Shown one piece after another: positions 8,984-17,382 of a DNA stretch of 64,000 nucleotides. The stretch is taken from positions 1 to 64,000 of the forward strand of contig NZ_BDAX01000018.1 of assembly GCF_001612665.1 (NCBI RefSeq), given 5' to 3'. The notes beneath the pieces are model-generated. The model was not told the DNA's origin and made no database searches. It saw only the letters and a program-made list of their open reading frames with translations. This stretch comes from Nocardia alba NBRC 108234 (lineage in GTDB: Bacteria; Actinomycetota; Actinomycetes; Mycobacteriales; Mycobacteriaceae). How positions within the stretch are numbered: position 1 is the stretch's first letter; every line of letters begins with the position of its first letter. The translations under genes were made by a program, and so were the position numbers.

Positions 8984-10069
8984 ATGCACATCACCGCTGC
9001 CGTCGCCCGGGGCGCCGATGCGCCCTTCTCGATCGAAAATCTGAGACTGACCGGTCCGGGCAAGGGCGAAGTGCTGGTTCGGATCATCGCGTCGGGCATC
9101 TGTCACACAGACCTGACCGCGAAACAGAATTTTCCACCCGAGCTGCCGGTCGTTCTCGGACACGAGGGAGCAGGCATCGTCGAGGAAGTCGGACCAGGCG
9201 TCAGCGGTGTGCACGTCAACGATCACGTCCTGATCACCTTCTCCAGCTGCGGCAGTTGCGCACTGTGCGAAACAGGCCTACCCGGGTACTGCGAGCAGTG
9301 GGTAACACTGAACGGGGGCAGGTTCGGTGAACACTCGCCGCTTGCACGGGATGGGCAGCCCATAGTCGGAGGCTTCTTCGGACAATCCAGCTTCGCCTCG
9401 CATATCGTCACCGGGGTTCGCAACCTGGTAGTCGTCGACCGCGACCTCGACCTCGCCATGACCGCCGCGTTCGGCTGCGGCATCCAGACCGGAGCGGGAA
9501 CGATCACCAGTGTGCTTCGGCCTGAACCGGATTCGTCTGTCGTGATCTTCGGAGTCGGCGGAGTCGGCATGGCAGCGCTGATGACTGCTCGCGCCCTGGG
9601 CGTAGGCCAACTGATCGCGGTCGACCTGTCCGAAGCCCGACTCGAGCTCGCCCTCCAACTCGGCGCCGACGTAGTCATCGATGGCACCGCCGACGACGTG
9701 GTGGCCATGATCAAAGCTGCTACCGGGTCCGGCGCAACGCACGCGCTGGACACGACGGGAAGTGCTGCGGTCGTCGCGACAGCCATCGATGCGCTTGCCG
9801 CGCGAGGGGTTCTCGCACTCGTCGCCTTGGGCGAACCGACAATGCCTATCGAAGTAGCCAAACTGATCGGGCAAGGAAAGTCCCTCCGCGGTTCGATAAT
9901 AGGCGATGTAGACCCCCAGAGCTTCATCCCTCAACTGGTGGACTGGTATCGCCAAGGAAAGTTTCCGATGGAGAAGCTCGTCCGAACCTATCCGGTGGAA
10001 TCGATCAATGAGGCGGTTGCCGCCGCGCACAGCGGCTCGGTCATCAAGCCAGTAATCACGTTCTCCTGA
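8984..10069 (+). CDS. NAD-dependent zinc alcohol dehydrogenase (aryl/benzyl alcohol type)
   Basis: 361 residues from the ATG at 8984, chosen over an ATG-less extension because GAAGGGG sits 8 bases upstream. It is a medium-chain dehydrogenase: catalytic zinc ligands in GICHTDL and GHEGAGIV, a four-cysteine structural zinc loop CGSCALCETGLPGYC (about 90-105), and a Rossmann GVGGVG (about 190-195). The family oxidises primary alcohols to aldehydes with NAD; closest-looking relatives act on benzyl or other aryl alcohols. It is divergent from a putative hydrolase. A stem-loop follows at 10077-10111. Confidence 0.87.
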   Translation: MHITAAVARGADAPFSIENLRLTGPGKGEVLVRIIASGICHTDLTAKQNFPPELPVVLGHEGAGIVEEVGPGVSGVHVNDHVLITFSSCGSCALCETGLPGYCEQWVTLNGGRFGEHSPLARDGQPIVGGFFGQSSFASHIVTGVRNLVVVDRDLDLAMTAAFGCGIQTGAGTITSVLRPEPDSSVVIFGVGGVGMAALMTARALGVGQLIAVDLSEARLELALQLGADVVIDGTADDVVAMIKAATGSGATHALDTTGSAAVVATAIDALAARGVLALVALGEPTMPIEVAKLIGQGKSLRGSIIGDVDPQSFIPQLVDWYRQGKFPMEKLVRTYPVESINEAVAAAHSGSVIKPVITFS

Positions 10070-10076
10070 GGAGCTA

Positions 10077-10111
10077 CTGCAGGATCGGGTGACAGTCACC
10101 TACCCCTGCAG
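10077..10111. terminator. stem-loop between convergent genes
   Basis: CTGCAGG (10077-10083) pairs with CCTGCAG (10105-10111), and between them GGTGAC/GTCACC forms an inner hairpin. It lies just after the dehydrogenase stop and before the end of the convergent gene, so it may end transcription from both sides. There is no clear U-run. Confidence 0.4.
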
Positions 10112-10143
10112 CAGTCCCCTTCCGGGTTCGGGTGCAGAGTCTT

Positions 10144-10935
10144 TCACCAACCATAGGGCTTGCCCGAGAACCCGTGTGTGCGCATATCGTGCGCGTCGCG
10201 CAGATACGGATTCGTCGCGGGGTCGAGCCCGGCCAGATAGGCATCAACGAGTTCCTGCGCCGCTTCACGCGTCGTATGGGTGAAGGTCGGCCAGAAGAAC
10301 TCCGGCGGCACCGGCTTCCAAATCAGCTGGGAGTCTTCATCATCCGGGTCGTCATCTCCGAGGGAATACGGCGCCTCGGCCTTTTCGATGGCCTGGCTCA
10401 GCCAGGTCGAGAACCCCGTGTGCGACCCCATCACCTGGCGGGCCAGCAGTATCAGCGACATGCATTCGCCCTGTAGATCCTCACCGAGGACGGCCGCACC
10501 GTAGATCCAGAAGAGCAGAGTTCGGCAGACCCACAGTGGCTCCTCCGCCTTCGGTGGCGCCTGCCCGCCGAACTCCGGCGGATCGGTGAGGCGTGCATAG
10601 TGCAAGTCCGCGCACAACGCCCACATAGCCTCGATGCGCTGCAGGGCGTCTCGCACATCCGCCGCCGGCGCCACGCCATCCACGCGCGCCACAACCCACT
10701 GCGCCGCAGCTACCGCGATGCCGAAAATAGCCTCATCCCTCAGCAGGCCGAGCTGCTCGGCCAACTCCAGATCGCGTTCGTCATCGTCGTCGAGCAGCGT
10801 ATTCCGAATCGGCTCATCCCATTCGAAATCGAAAGGCAGGCTCGACAGCGACATCTGCCCCCAATAGCCCTCAGCTGACGAACTATGGACGGGCATCGCA
10901 CCGGGCAGACAGACGAACGAAGGGTGCTCAGACAT
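10144..10935 (-). CDS. hypothetical acidic protein
   Basis: 263 residues from the ATG at 10935 (MSEHPSFVCLPG); the frame is open to 11364 but the extra part is antisense to a decayed methyltransferase copy. The protein is acidic, with a DDDDERDLELAEQLGLLRDEAIFG run near residue 50, and mostly helical in appearance, with Trp-rich patches (WVCRTLLFWIYG, PEFFWPTFTHTTREAAQELVDAYLAG). No catalytic motif, signal peptide or membrane span is evident. I do not recognise the family. A domain of the cytosolic immunity-protein or barrier type is possible but unsupported. Confidence 0.6.
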   Translation of the reverse strand: MSEHPSFVCLPGAMPVHSSSAEGYWGQMSLSSLPFDFEWDEPIRNTLLDDDDERDLELAEQLGLLRDEAIFGIAVAAAQWVVARVDGVAPAADVRDALQRIEAMWALCADLHYARLTDPPEFGGQAPPKAEEPLWVCRTLLFWIYGAAVLGEDLQGECMSLILLARQVMGSHTGFSTWLSQAIEKAEAPYSLGDDDPDDEDSQLIWKPVPPEFFWPTFTHTTREAAQELVDAYLAGLDPATNPYLRDAHDMRTHGFSGKPYGW

Positions 10936-11091
10936 CAACGGTTCCCTGTCACTTGCGTTATGGCACAGAGGCAATCGCCGAGCACGCACAATCCACGACG
11001 AACTCCGGGATCCTACATGCCTCCTCAGACGCAACCACAGCATCCGGACGTCGCCGGTGGCCCTGCTAGCAGAACACACGGGCGCGAGATC

Positions 11092-11502
11092 GGGTGCGAG
11101 AGTTCTACTCCAGGAGCGGTTCGTGGTGGGCGCGGCCGAGGCTCGGCTGACCGAGAAGGACCGTCGCCGGGTGGATCTTCTCCGCGCGCACGGAAGCCCG
11201 GGTACGGCTCGACTGCCGTGGCGGCTGCCCTGGCAGGGTACGTGGTGACTGCGGTCGAGGTCAGCGACCGCGCGGACTTCACCGCCGGACTGACTCAGGA
11301 CTTGGCGGCCGGCTGCCTGACCGTTCACAAGGCCGACTTCTACCAAGTCCATCTCGATGAACAATTCGATGCTGTGTTACTGGAACGGATTCGGGGTCGG
11401 CTCCGATGCGGATCAGTGCCTGTTTCGGCGCACTCCGGCATGAGAAGCCTGTTGCGAGAACAGTATGAGTACCTCGCGGTCGTCGCCGCGGTAAGCTGAC
11501 AG
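11092..11502 (+). pseudogene. decayed copy of the methyltransferase gene at 46216-46995
   Basis: Nearly identical at the base level to 46224-46995 but broken. Relative to that copy it lacks about 28 bases near 11193 (between two ccgg strings), two bases near 11374, and about 328 bases after 11416. The last deletion joins the Rossmann half directly to the C-terminal tail, so the substrate half is missing. The remaining reading frames still show VTAVEVSDRADFTAGL and LLREQYEYLAVV. Similarity starts near 11092 and stops just after the stop codon, so it is a single-gene duplication. No mobile element is visible at its ends. Confidence 0.85.
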
Positions 11503-11797
11503 ATTGGTTACCCGCGAGCATGCCTCACGTCGGAACCGGTTGTGGGGCAGCATGTTCGATCGTGGCGAACTAGGGTGTCGGTCTTCCGATCGCCAGCGGT
11601 GACATTTCGACGATCGCGCCCCGGCAGCTGCGTCGCCCGCCCGGATCGGGGTATTCCACGGAGTGAAGGGCGGTGACGCCGGGTCGCTGTGCACCGTGGC
11701 ATCACGATCGTCGGTCCGCTCATCGGCTCGACTCGCACGCAGCCCGCGGGCGGGCGGCACCACACGTATACCGGTGTAACCGGATTCGGAGACTGTC

Positions 11798-12214
11798 ATG
11801 ATTGTTTTCCTCGGCCTGGTCCTGCTCATCGCCGCGGTGGTGATCGGCACGGCGGGCGTGCTGAGCAACAACGGACCCGCCCACACGCTCAGTGACGACT
11901 TCAGCCTGCTCGGCTACCACATCACCGCGACGTCGGGCGCGTTGTTCCTGTCGGCAATCGTGCTCGGAGCCCTCGGCATGCTCGGCCTGGTCCTGCTCAC
12001 CGCCGGCGCCCACCGTTCGTCGCAGCGCCTGCGTCAGACCAAGGCCGATCTTCGGCTCGCCCGTCGCACCGGCACGAGCGAGCGGACCATCCGTCCTTCG
12101 GCCGAACCGAAGGAGAAGAAGACCGTGCTCGCGAAGACGCCGCGTAGTGCGAGCGCACGCCGCACCTGGCGACATCCCTTCGGTGACCGCACCGCCGACG
12201 CCGTGACGCACTGA
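11798..12214 (+). CDS. small two-span membrane protein
   Basis: 138 residues with GGAG 6-9 bases before the ATG. Two hydrophobic segments are clear: residues 2-22 (IVFLGLVLLIAAVVIGTAGV) and about 47-67 (ALFLSAIVLGALGMLGLVLL). The C-terminal half is basic and cytoplasmic-looking (RRTGTSERTIRPSAEPKEKKTVLAK). Such proteins are common in nocardiae and mycobacteria, often near stress genes, and have no assigned function. The 295-bp region upstream (11503-11797) holds no other recognisable gene and likely contains its promoter. Confidence 0.65.
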   Translation: MIVFLGLVLLIAAVVIGTAGVLSNNGPAHTLSDDFSLLGYHITATSGALFLSAIVLGALGMLGLVLLTAGAHRSSQRLRQTKADLRLARRTGTSERTIRPSAEPKEKKTVLAKTPRSASARRTWRHPFGDRTADAVTH

Positions 12215-12280
12215 CCCGACCGCGCGGAATCGTCATCGACACCACCTGCGCAGCGGCCGGCAACCACTGATCACTCTCGG

Positions 12281-12323
12281 CGCCTACGTGCTGTACAACC
12301 TCGAGTAGCACAGCACGTAGGCG
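12281..12323. repeat. perfect 14-bp inverted repeat (hairpin)
   Basis: Positions 12281-12294 and 12310-12323 are exact reverse complements (arm CGCCTACGTGCTGT) around a 15-base loop. It lies 67 bases after the small membrane protein gene. It may be its terminator, though there is no U-run, or a protein-binding or structured RNA element. Confidence 0.6.
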
Positions 12324-12342
12324 GCCGAATTGAGTTGGTGCT

Positions 12343-12531
12343 CTAGCGATTCCATACTCGAGAACCAACATGGCTCGAAACCAGATCCTTCGGTTTCCGG
12401 TAGGCATAGGCCACCGCTTGACCAGCGGTATCGGACACCCCCGCCACTGCGCCTTCCGCGACCGCCGAAGCCACGACTCCAGACACCGATCCCCGAACTC
12501 GCCACACCCATGACCGGCGCGGCTCTGACAT
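12343..12531 (-). CDS. possible small protein
   Basis: 62 residues from the ATG at 12531 with GGGG upstream. The middle has an alanine/valine-rich, glycine-rich helix (VSGVVASAVAEGAVAGVSDTAGQAV) and a basic tail. I do not recognise it; the coding call rests only on composition and the start context, and other readings of this 450-bp stretch are possible. Confidence 0.28.
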   Translation of the reverse strand: MSEPRRSWVWRVRGSVSGVVASAVAEGAVAGVSDTAGQAVAYAYRKPKDLVSSHVGSRVWNR

Positions 12532-12615
12532 TCTGACCCCGAATGAGGCTGCTAGCGTTGACCATTCGGGGGGATGAAGGCCACCGTCACTACACTCGGC
12601 AGGACACGCATACAA

Positions 12616-12661
12616 AAGGTGGGAGGGGCTCGGACGATTTCGTCCGAGCCCCTCCCACCTT
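12616..12661 (-). terminator. strong intrinsic terminator after csbD
   Basis: A perfect 21-bp GC-rich stem (12616-12636 with 12641-12661) with a 4-base loop. On the minus strand it is followed by TTTTGTA, the expected U-run, so it terminates the csbD transcript. Confidence 0.9.
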
Positions 12662-12673
12662 CGTCAGCCCAAA

Positions 12674-12919
12674 TCAGCGGTCGCGCTGATGCGCTGCCTG
12701 GCGCGCCTCATCGATGTCGGCTTCAGCGCGTGCTTTCTCCGCGGCGGCTTCCTTGCGGGCAGCCTCGCGCTGGGACTCGGCTTTGTCCTGCTGGGCGCGA
12801 CCCTCTTCTTTGAGGTTGTCGTCGCCGGTCAGCGCACCGGCGGCTTCTTTGGCCTTGCCTTTGACGTCTTCGACGACGCCTTCGACGCCTTCGCGAACTC
12901 CGTTGCCGTGCTCGGGCAT
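12674..12919 (-). CDS. CsbD-like stress protein
   Basis: 81 residues from the ATG at 12919, preceded by GAGAGG. The N-terminal half has the CsbD pattern VEDVKGKAKEAAGALTGDDNLKEEGRAQQDKAESQREA; the C-terminus is a charged Lys/Glu/Ala helix. Family members are general-stress proteins of unknown mechanism, often induced by osmotic stress or starvation. It is monocistronic with its own strong terminator. Confidence 0.85.
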   Translation of the reverse strand: MPEHGNGVREGVEGVVEDVKGKAKEAAGALTGDDNLKEEGRAQQDKAESQREAARKEAAAEKARAEADIDEARQAAHQRDR

Positions 12920-13304
12920 AGTTTGACCTCTCGTCGCAAGGATGAACTGTCGTTTCCGGCCTACCCCGGCTCCTGCGAACCAATCAGGGTCGAATTCGGC
13001 CGCACGCTTCGCGTGATGGCGCCGTCGGTCGTCACGGTCGCGCCTTTCTCGATGTCCGGTCATGCGCGCGGGCGGTCACCGCGTATCCGAGGAGCGCTGA
13101 CACGAGCCGCGCACTACCTCAGCACGGCCGCTGAGCTCGGCCTCGACCTGGACGGCCTCGACCTCCAAGGAAACTGGTGTAGGCGTGGACGGGCACGAGC
13201 ACGACGTCGCAGAGGTCGAGGGGCGTGGACCTATCTACCGCCGCTGCCAAGTAGAGCTTCTCGACCACCCGCGTAGATGAAGCTGCGGGCGAATCGGCTC
13301 AGCA

Positions 13305-13961
13305 CTACCATTTGTTGACGTGCAGTACCGTGTCGAGCGGGGCGCGTTTGGCGAGCTTGAAGTCGGTGCCCTTCGTGTAGGCAACGGGCAAGAGCACACC
13401 CTGCCGAACACTCGGGGGGACTCCCAGCGCCTCGGCGACCTCTCGTTCGTACTCCAGATGCAGTGAGGTCCACGCAGACCCGAGGCCGCGCTCACGCAGT
13501 GCGAGCGCGAAGCTCCAGGCGGCGGGGAGCAGCGAACCCCACAGACCGGCCTGGTTGCCCTCCGGCAGCTGCCCACCCGGAACGTGGATCGCACCGATCA
13601 CCAGCACTGGTACCTGCTCCATCACCTCCGCCAGATAGGTCGCACTCGAAGCCACCTTCTCCGCGGTATCGGCGTCCTTCGGCGGCTTCGCCTGCCGCAC
13701 GGCCGCACCCGCCGCAGCGTAGGCGGTGTAGGACTTGCGGTAGTACTCCGCCACGATCTTCTTGGGCTCGGGATCGGTCAGCACGATCCAATGCCAGCCT
13801 TGCAGGTTACTGCCCGACGGCGCCTGGAGCGCCACCTCCAATGCGTCGGTGACCACCTCCAGCGGTACCGGCCGATCCAGGTCGAGACGTTTGCGCACCG
13901 ACCGGGTCGTGGTCAGTACCTCGTCAGCGGACAGGTCGAGATGCGGGAACTCGACAGTCAT
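13305..13961 (-). CDS. nitroreductase family flavoprotein
   Basis: 218 residues. The second ATG at 13961 is preferred because GGGAGAA sits 5 bases before it; an ATG at 13973 is also in frame. Family features are TTRSVRKRLDLDRPV (FMN phosphate-binding Arg-Ser-x-Arg, about residues 17-31), LQAPSGSNLQGWHWIVL (about 48-64) and GLGSAWTSLHLEYEREVAEALG near 160. The family uses FMN and NAD(P)H to reduce nitroaromatics, quinones or related electrophiles in the cytoplasm. The natural substrate is unknown. It is flanked by intergenic regions and is probably transcribed alone. Confidence 0.87.
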   Translation of the reverse strand: MTVEFPHLDLSADEVLTTTRSVRKRLDLDRPVPLEVVTDALEVALQAPSGSNLQGWHWIVLTDPEPKKIVAEYYRKSYTAYAAAGAAVRQAKPPKDADTAEKVASSATYLAEVMEQVPVLVIGAIHVPGGQLPEGNQAGLWGSLLPAAWSFALALRERGLGSAWTSLHLEYEREVAEALGVPPSVRQGVLLPVAYTKGTDFKLAKRAPLDTVLHVNKW

Positions 13962-14412
13962 ACGTTCTCCCATCGTGCGCTCGGTATCAGGATCGCCCCG
14001 TCATGTAGTCGACGGTGCGCATATCAAAGTATGCGAAGTCCCCTCCCGGGCATCGCCCTTGCCCAGCACACCACGAATACGACTGCCCGTCCGGTCGCGG
14101 GCTCGGCGATCCGGCTGCTATCAGAAATGCGGCCCGAGGGGCAGAGAATGAGCGTGCCCCGCTATCCCCGCTCCCACCCTGCCAACACTGGCACGAAGAA
14201 ATAGCTGTTCACCGATGCGATCAGCTCTGCAGGCCAGATCTTGCCCACGACCGCGGCGCGCGCGGGGATCGCGCTCATGATTTCTCGATTGATTGCGACC
14301 GCCTGTAACGGGAAACCGTGAACAACAACGATATCCGGCAACCGGAGTTCACTGGTGGCCTGTCGCGGTTCTCGCTGGTCGGCGATGCCGCACAAACGAA
14401 GGAGGTGTTGCA
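13962..14412. other. gene-free stretch upstream of the PAP2 gene
   Basis: 450 bp in which I see no convincing gene. It must hold the promoters for the leftward nitroreductase and the rightward PAP2 gene, and ends in AAGGAGG at 14399-14405, the Shine-Dalgarno of the PAP2 protein. Confidence 0.4.
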
Positions 14413-15933
14413 TTGACTGTTGATCAACGCGACCGGGATGCCGCGACAGGCGCTGACAGCTCCGTCGTCGCGCATCACAGCGAGGCCGAGGCCGCCGAAC
14501 GATTCGCTGTCCGCAGTGCCGCGGCGTTACTCGGCGCTATGGGCATCGGAATCGGGTTCGGGGTGCTCACCGCTCTGGTCCGGACGCGGTGGGAACCGAT
14601 GCAGACCGCAGATCAAACGGTCACCAACCACCTGGTCGCCGCGGTGGCGGATAACAAGGCCCTGCACAGCACAGTCACCGGCATCACCGAACTCGGAGCG
14701 ACCAGCACGCTGGTTGTGGTACTGGCCGTCGCCACCATCTGGCTACTGCTGCGTCGTCTCCCCCGACTTGCCGTCTACGTGGTACTCACCGCTGCGGGCG
14801 GCCTGATCCTCAACCCGGTCGTCAAAGAGCTTGTCGCACGGTTACGTCCGGTGGTGGACGAGCCCGTCTACACCACGGACGGTTGGAGCTTTCCCAGCGG
14901 ACACGCGATGAGTTCACTGGTGTGTTACGGCGTTGTGCTGCTGGTCTTCACGCCCACCTGGCAGGCGGGCGCACGCCGCGCGGCGACCGTGTTCGCAGTG
15001 GGGATCGTGATCGCCATCGGGGTGAGCCGGATAGCGCTCGGCGTGCACTACCTCACCGATGTCCTCGGCGGCTGGTTGCTCGGCACATTGTGGCTCGTAC
15101 TGGCAACTGTCGCCTTTCACCGATGGCGGCGCGACGCCAGAATCGACAGCACCGGCCCCCTACCCGGCGACGTCGCCCCGGCCGAGGAAGACGACGTGCG
15201 ACCGGTCCCGGTTCAGCATCCGCCCACGCTGCCGCACCCATGGCAAGGGATCGGCGAGCTCGCGGTCGCGTGGGTGCTGCTCGTCGGTGGGCTGGTGGGA
15301 ATCGGCATACTGGTGCGCACCCTCGACACCGACACCGCTGCCCTGGAGTGGGATCACCGCGTCGTGGCGATGCTCGCCGAGCACCGTAATTCCACCCTCA
15401 CGTCGATCCTCGATGTGTTCGGCGAGATCGGAAATACCACCGCGATCATCACGGTCGCTCTGATCGTCGCAACACTCGCGGTAGGCATCGCGCGCAGCTG
15501 GCGACCGGTGCTGTTCCTCGGCACGGCACTGCTGGGCGAGATCACGCTATTCCTCACCACCGCTGCGATCGTCGACCGGGACCGGCCCCGGGTCGCACAC
15601 CTCAATCCCGACCTTCCCCCCACAGCCAGTTTCCCTTCCGGGCATGTCGCCGCCGCACTGACGCTCTACGCCGGCACCGCCGCGCTGGTGTGGGCCACCA
15701 CACGCCGATGGCAGTACCGGGTCTTCGCCGCCGCGGCACTGCTGATTCCGGCGCTGGTAGCGGCGCAGCGACTCTATGCCGGAGCCCACCACCCCACCGA
15801 CATCATCGGCTCGATCCTGCTGTCCTCGATATGGACCGCGATCGTCTGGTGGGTGGTGCGACCCGTCTCGACCGGCGATAGGTCGGCACTCCCCCAGGCT
15901 CGACCTGCCCGGCGCAGTTCATCCGCGAGCTGA
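14413..15933 (+). CDS. double PAP2-domain membrane phosphatase
   Basis: 506 residues from a TTG at 14413, picked because a perfect AAGGAGG lies 7 bases before it; the open frame starts further upstream. It has two complete PAP2 (phosphatidic acid phosphatase type 2) units in tandem. Unit 1: KELVARLRP (about 138), PSGHAM (about 161), SRIALGVHYLTD (about 206). Unit 2: DRDRPRVAH (about 388), FPSGHVAA (about 407), AQRLYAGAHHPTD (about 452). All three catalytic motifs are present in both, among many hydrophobic spans. The family dephosphorylates lipid or polyprenyl phosphates at the membrane. Most members have one unit, so this is a fusion or internal duplication. Confidence 0.9.
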   Translation: MTVDQRDRDAATGADSSVVAHHSEAEAAERFAVRSAAALLGAMGIGIGFGVLTALVRTRWEPMQTADQTVTNHLVAAVADNKALHSTVTGITELGATSTLVVVLAVATIWLLLRRLPRLAVYVVLTAAGGLILNPVVKELVARLRPVVDEPVYTTDGWSFPSGHAMSSLVCYGVVLLVFTPTWQAGARRAATVFAVGIVIAIGVSRIALGVHYLTDVLGGWLLGTLWLVLATVAFHRWRRDARIDSTGPLPGDVAPAEEDDVRPVPVQHPPTLPHPWQGIGELAVAWVLLVGGLVGIGILVRTLDTDTAALEWDHRVVAMLAEHRNSTLTSILDVFGEIGNTTAIITVALIVATLAVGIARSWRPVLFLGTALLGEITLFLTTAAIVDRDRPRVAHLNPDLPPTASFPSGHVAAALTLYAGTAALVWATTRRWQYRVFAAAALLIPALVAAQRLYAGAHHPTDIIGSILLSSIWTAIVWWVVRPVSTGDRSALPQARPARRSSSAS

Positions 15934-16565
15934 TCGTCGGTCGAATCGACCAGGGCCAGCGCACGGTGACGCTGACGATGTTCTCGCGCCTGTACGACCT
16001 GCCGGGCTTGTGCGGAGTGTTGTGTCGTAGGCGGTACCGAGCAAAGGGATATCCCCGTAAGCCGTTGAGCTGCAACAGCTATCGTGCCGCCGGTGGCCAT
16101 CTCGGCATCTGACCCGGTGATGGCGGGGCTGTGACCCTGTGACCGGACGCGCGCGCCTCGCGATGTAGCACCATGCGTCTTCGGGCTGTCGGCTCAGACA
16201 GTGGGCGGCTACGGCACCCCGATCGAGTTCGCACAGCCGGCGTCGCTAGAACCCTCGCCAGTTGTTCGGTTGGCTGGCCCTGCGGTTTCCACCGGCACCA
16301 TCACCAGGTCAAAGGGGGTTTTCACTGTCGGGCTGACAGGATTTGAAGCTGCGACCCCTGGCGCGCGTTCCCGTTGTCCAGAACCTACCCATCAGCACCC
16401 AACAGTGCTCAGCAACGGGCTTTTTCGCGAAACGACACTTCTCGACGATTCGCATGAATTCGCATCGATTCCGGTCGAAACTGTGGGGTTTCCGTGGGGC
16501 GCTTTCGATCTCGCTTCGCAGGATGCCTGCGCGGTCCCGTGGCGGGCCCACACGCACGATCGCGG
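15934..16565. other. gene-poor stretch with a tRNA scar
   Basis: About 630 bp without a convincing gene. It contains the tRNA-Pro-like fragment at 16328-16356, which has its own entry. Short frames in it lack family features. Confidence 0.4.
16328..16356 (-). other. tRNA-Pro 3'-end fragment (possible attachment-site scar)
   Basis: Read on the minus strand, this 29-base stretch matches the 3' end of an actinobacterial tRNA-Pro (T-arm with TTCAAAT loop and the acceptor strand ending CCCGA) with two mismatches, as I recall that tRNA. One mismatch breaks the last pair of the T-stem. The anticodon and D arms are absent. This is the form of an old att site left after tRNA-targeted integration. It is not a functional tRNA. 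Confidence 0.5.
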
Positions 16566-17279
16566 CTATTTACTGTCCGGCGCCGGCCGAACTGGTGCGT
16601 CGTCGAGCTCGGGTGGCCTGCCATCGTATGCGGTGATCGACGGGATCAGATAGGTGTTGGCGAATATCCGGATCGCGTCGACGGTGTCGAGGTCGATGCT
16701 GGTATGTGGGGTGAGTGCGAACGACAGCGTGAGGCGGGTGTGCAGTTCGGCAACGGTGCGAAGGTGACGTTGCTGGGCCGGGGTCGGAGTCTGTTCGCCG
16801 TGCAGTAGCTCGACCAATTGCGCGGCGCCCCGATAGGTGGCGAGGTCGAGGAGGGCGGCAGCGCCGACGGTCAATCCCGGCAGCAAGGTTTCCGGTTCCG
16901 TACGCAGTAGTTTCTGTAGCAGCGTGTGCTCGCGCAGGAATCCGACGTTGAACACCGTGCCGTTGACGATCTTCTCGGCGACGGTCCGGCCGGACTCGTG
17001 GGCGCGGGTGCTGCCGTCGAAATAGCGCCGCACTTCTGCGAGCACTACCGCGTCTACGAGCTGCGACTTGGCCGGAAACCGGCGATACAGGCTTGCCCGG
17101 GCGATACCGCAATGCCGCGCAACGTCTTCCATGGTGGTGCGCCGAATGCCGACCAGCTCGAACTGTTCTCTGGCTCCGCGCAGCACGCGGGTCGCGATCT
17201 CGTCGGGCTCGAGGACCTGCGCGAGCACCGCGGGGTCGGGCTCGACCATGCGCCGCAGAAACTCCTCGGTTGCCGTCAC
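16566..17279 (-). CDS. TetR/AcrR family transcriptional regulator
   Basis: 237 residues from a GTG at 17279 with GGGAGG 9 bases upstream; the frame continues to 17417 but overlaps the divergent promoter. The helix-turn-helix is clear: VGIRRTTMEDVARHCGIARASLYRRFPAKSQLVDAVVLAEVRRYF (about residues 43-87). The rest is the variable ligand-binding half. It is divergent from a cytochrome P450 with a 103-bp gap, so it most likely represses that gene and itself and is released by a small molecule, perhaps the P450 substrate. Confidence 0.88.
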   Translation of the reverse strand: MTATEEFLRRMVEPDPAVLAQVLEPDEIATRVLRGAREQFELVGIRRTTMEDVARHCGIARASLYRRFPAKSQLVDAVVLAEVRRYFDGSTRAHESGRTVAEKIVNGTVFNVGFLREHTLLQKLLRTEPETLLPGLTVGAAALLDLATYRGAAQLVELLHGEQTPTPAQQRHLRTVAELHTRLTLSFALTPHTSIDLDTVDAIRIFANTYLIPSITAYDGRPPELDDAPVRPAPDSK

Positions 17280-17382
17280 CTCGGAAATCCTCCCTTGCCT
17301 ACTGCTGATACTCGACGTATCGTACTGCACAGACGTAAGAGACATATTCAGTCTGTTTGTATCACAGAGCTGGGGGCACGCA
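17280..17382. promoter_or_regulatory. TetR/P450 divergent operator region
   Basis: Holds GATAC-TCGAC-GTATC (17307-17321), an inverted repeat with 5-bp arms centred between the two starts, and a second, weaker TGTTTGTATCACAG-like dyad nearer the P450. Either could be the TetR operator. TTGACA/TATAAT-type boxes are not clear-cut. Confidence 0.45.
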
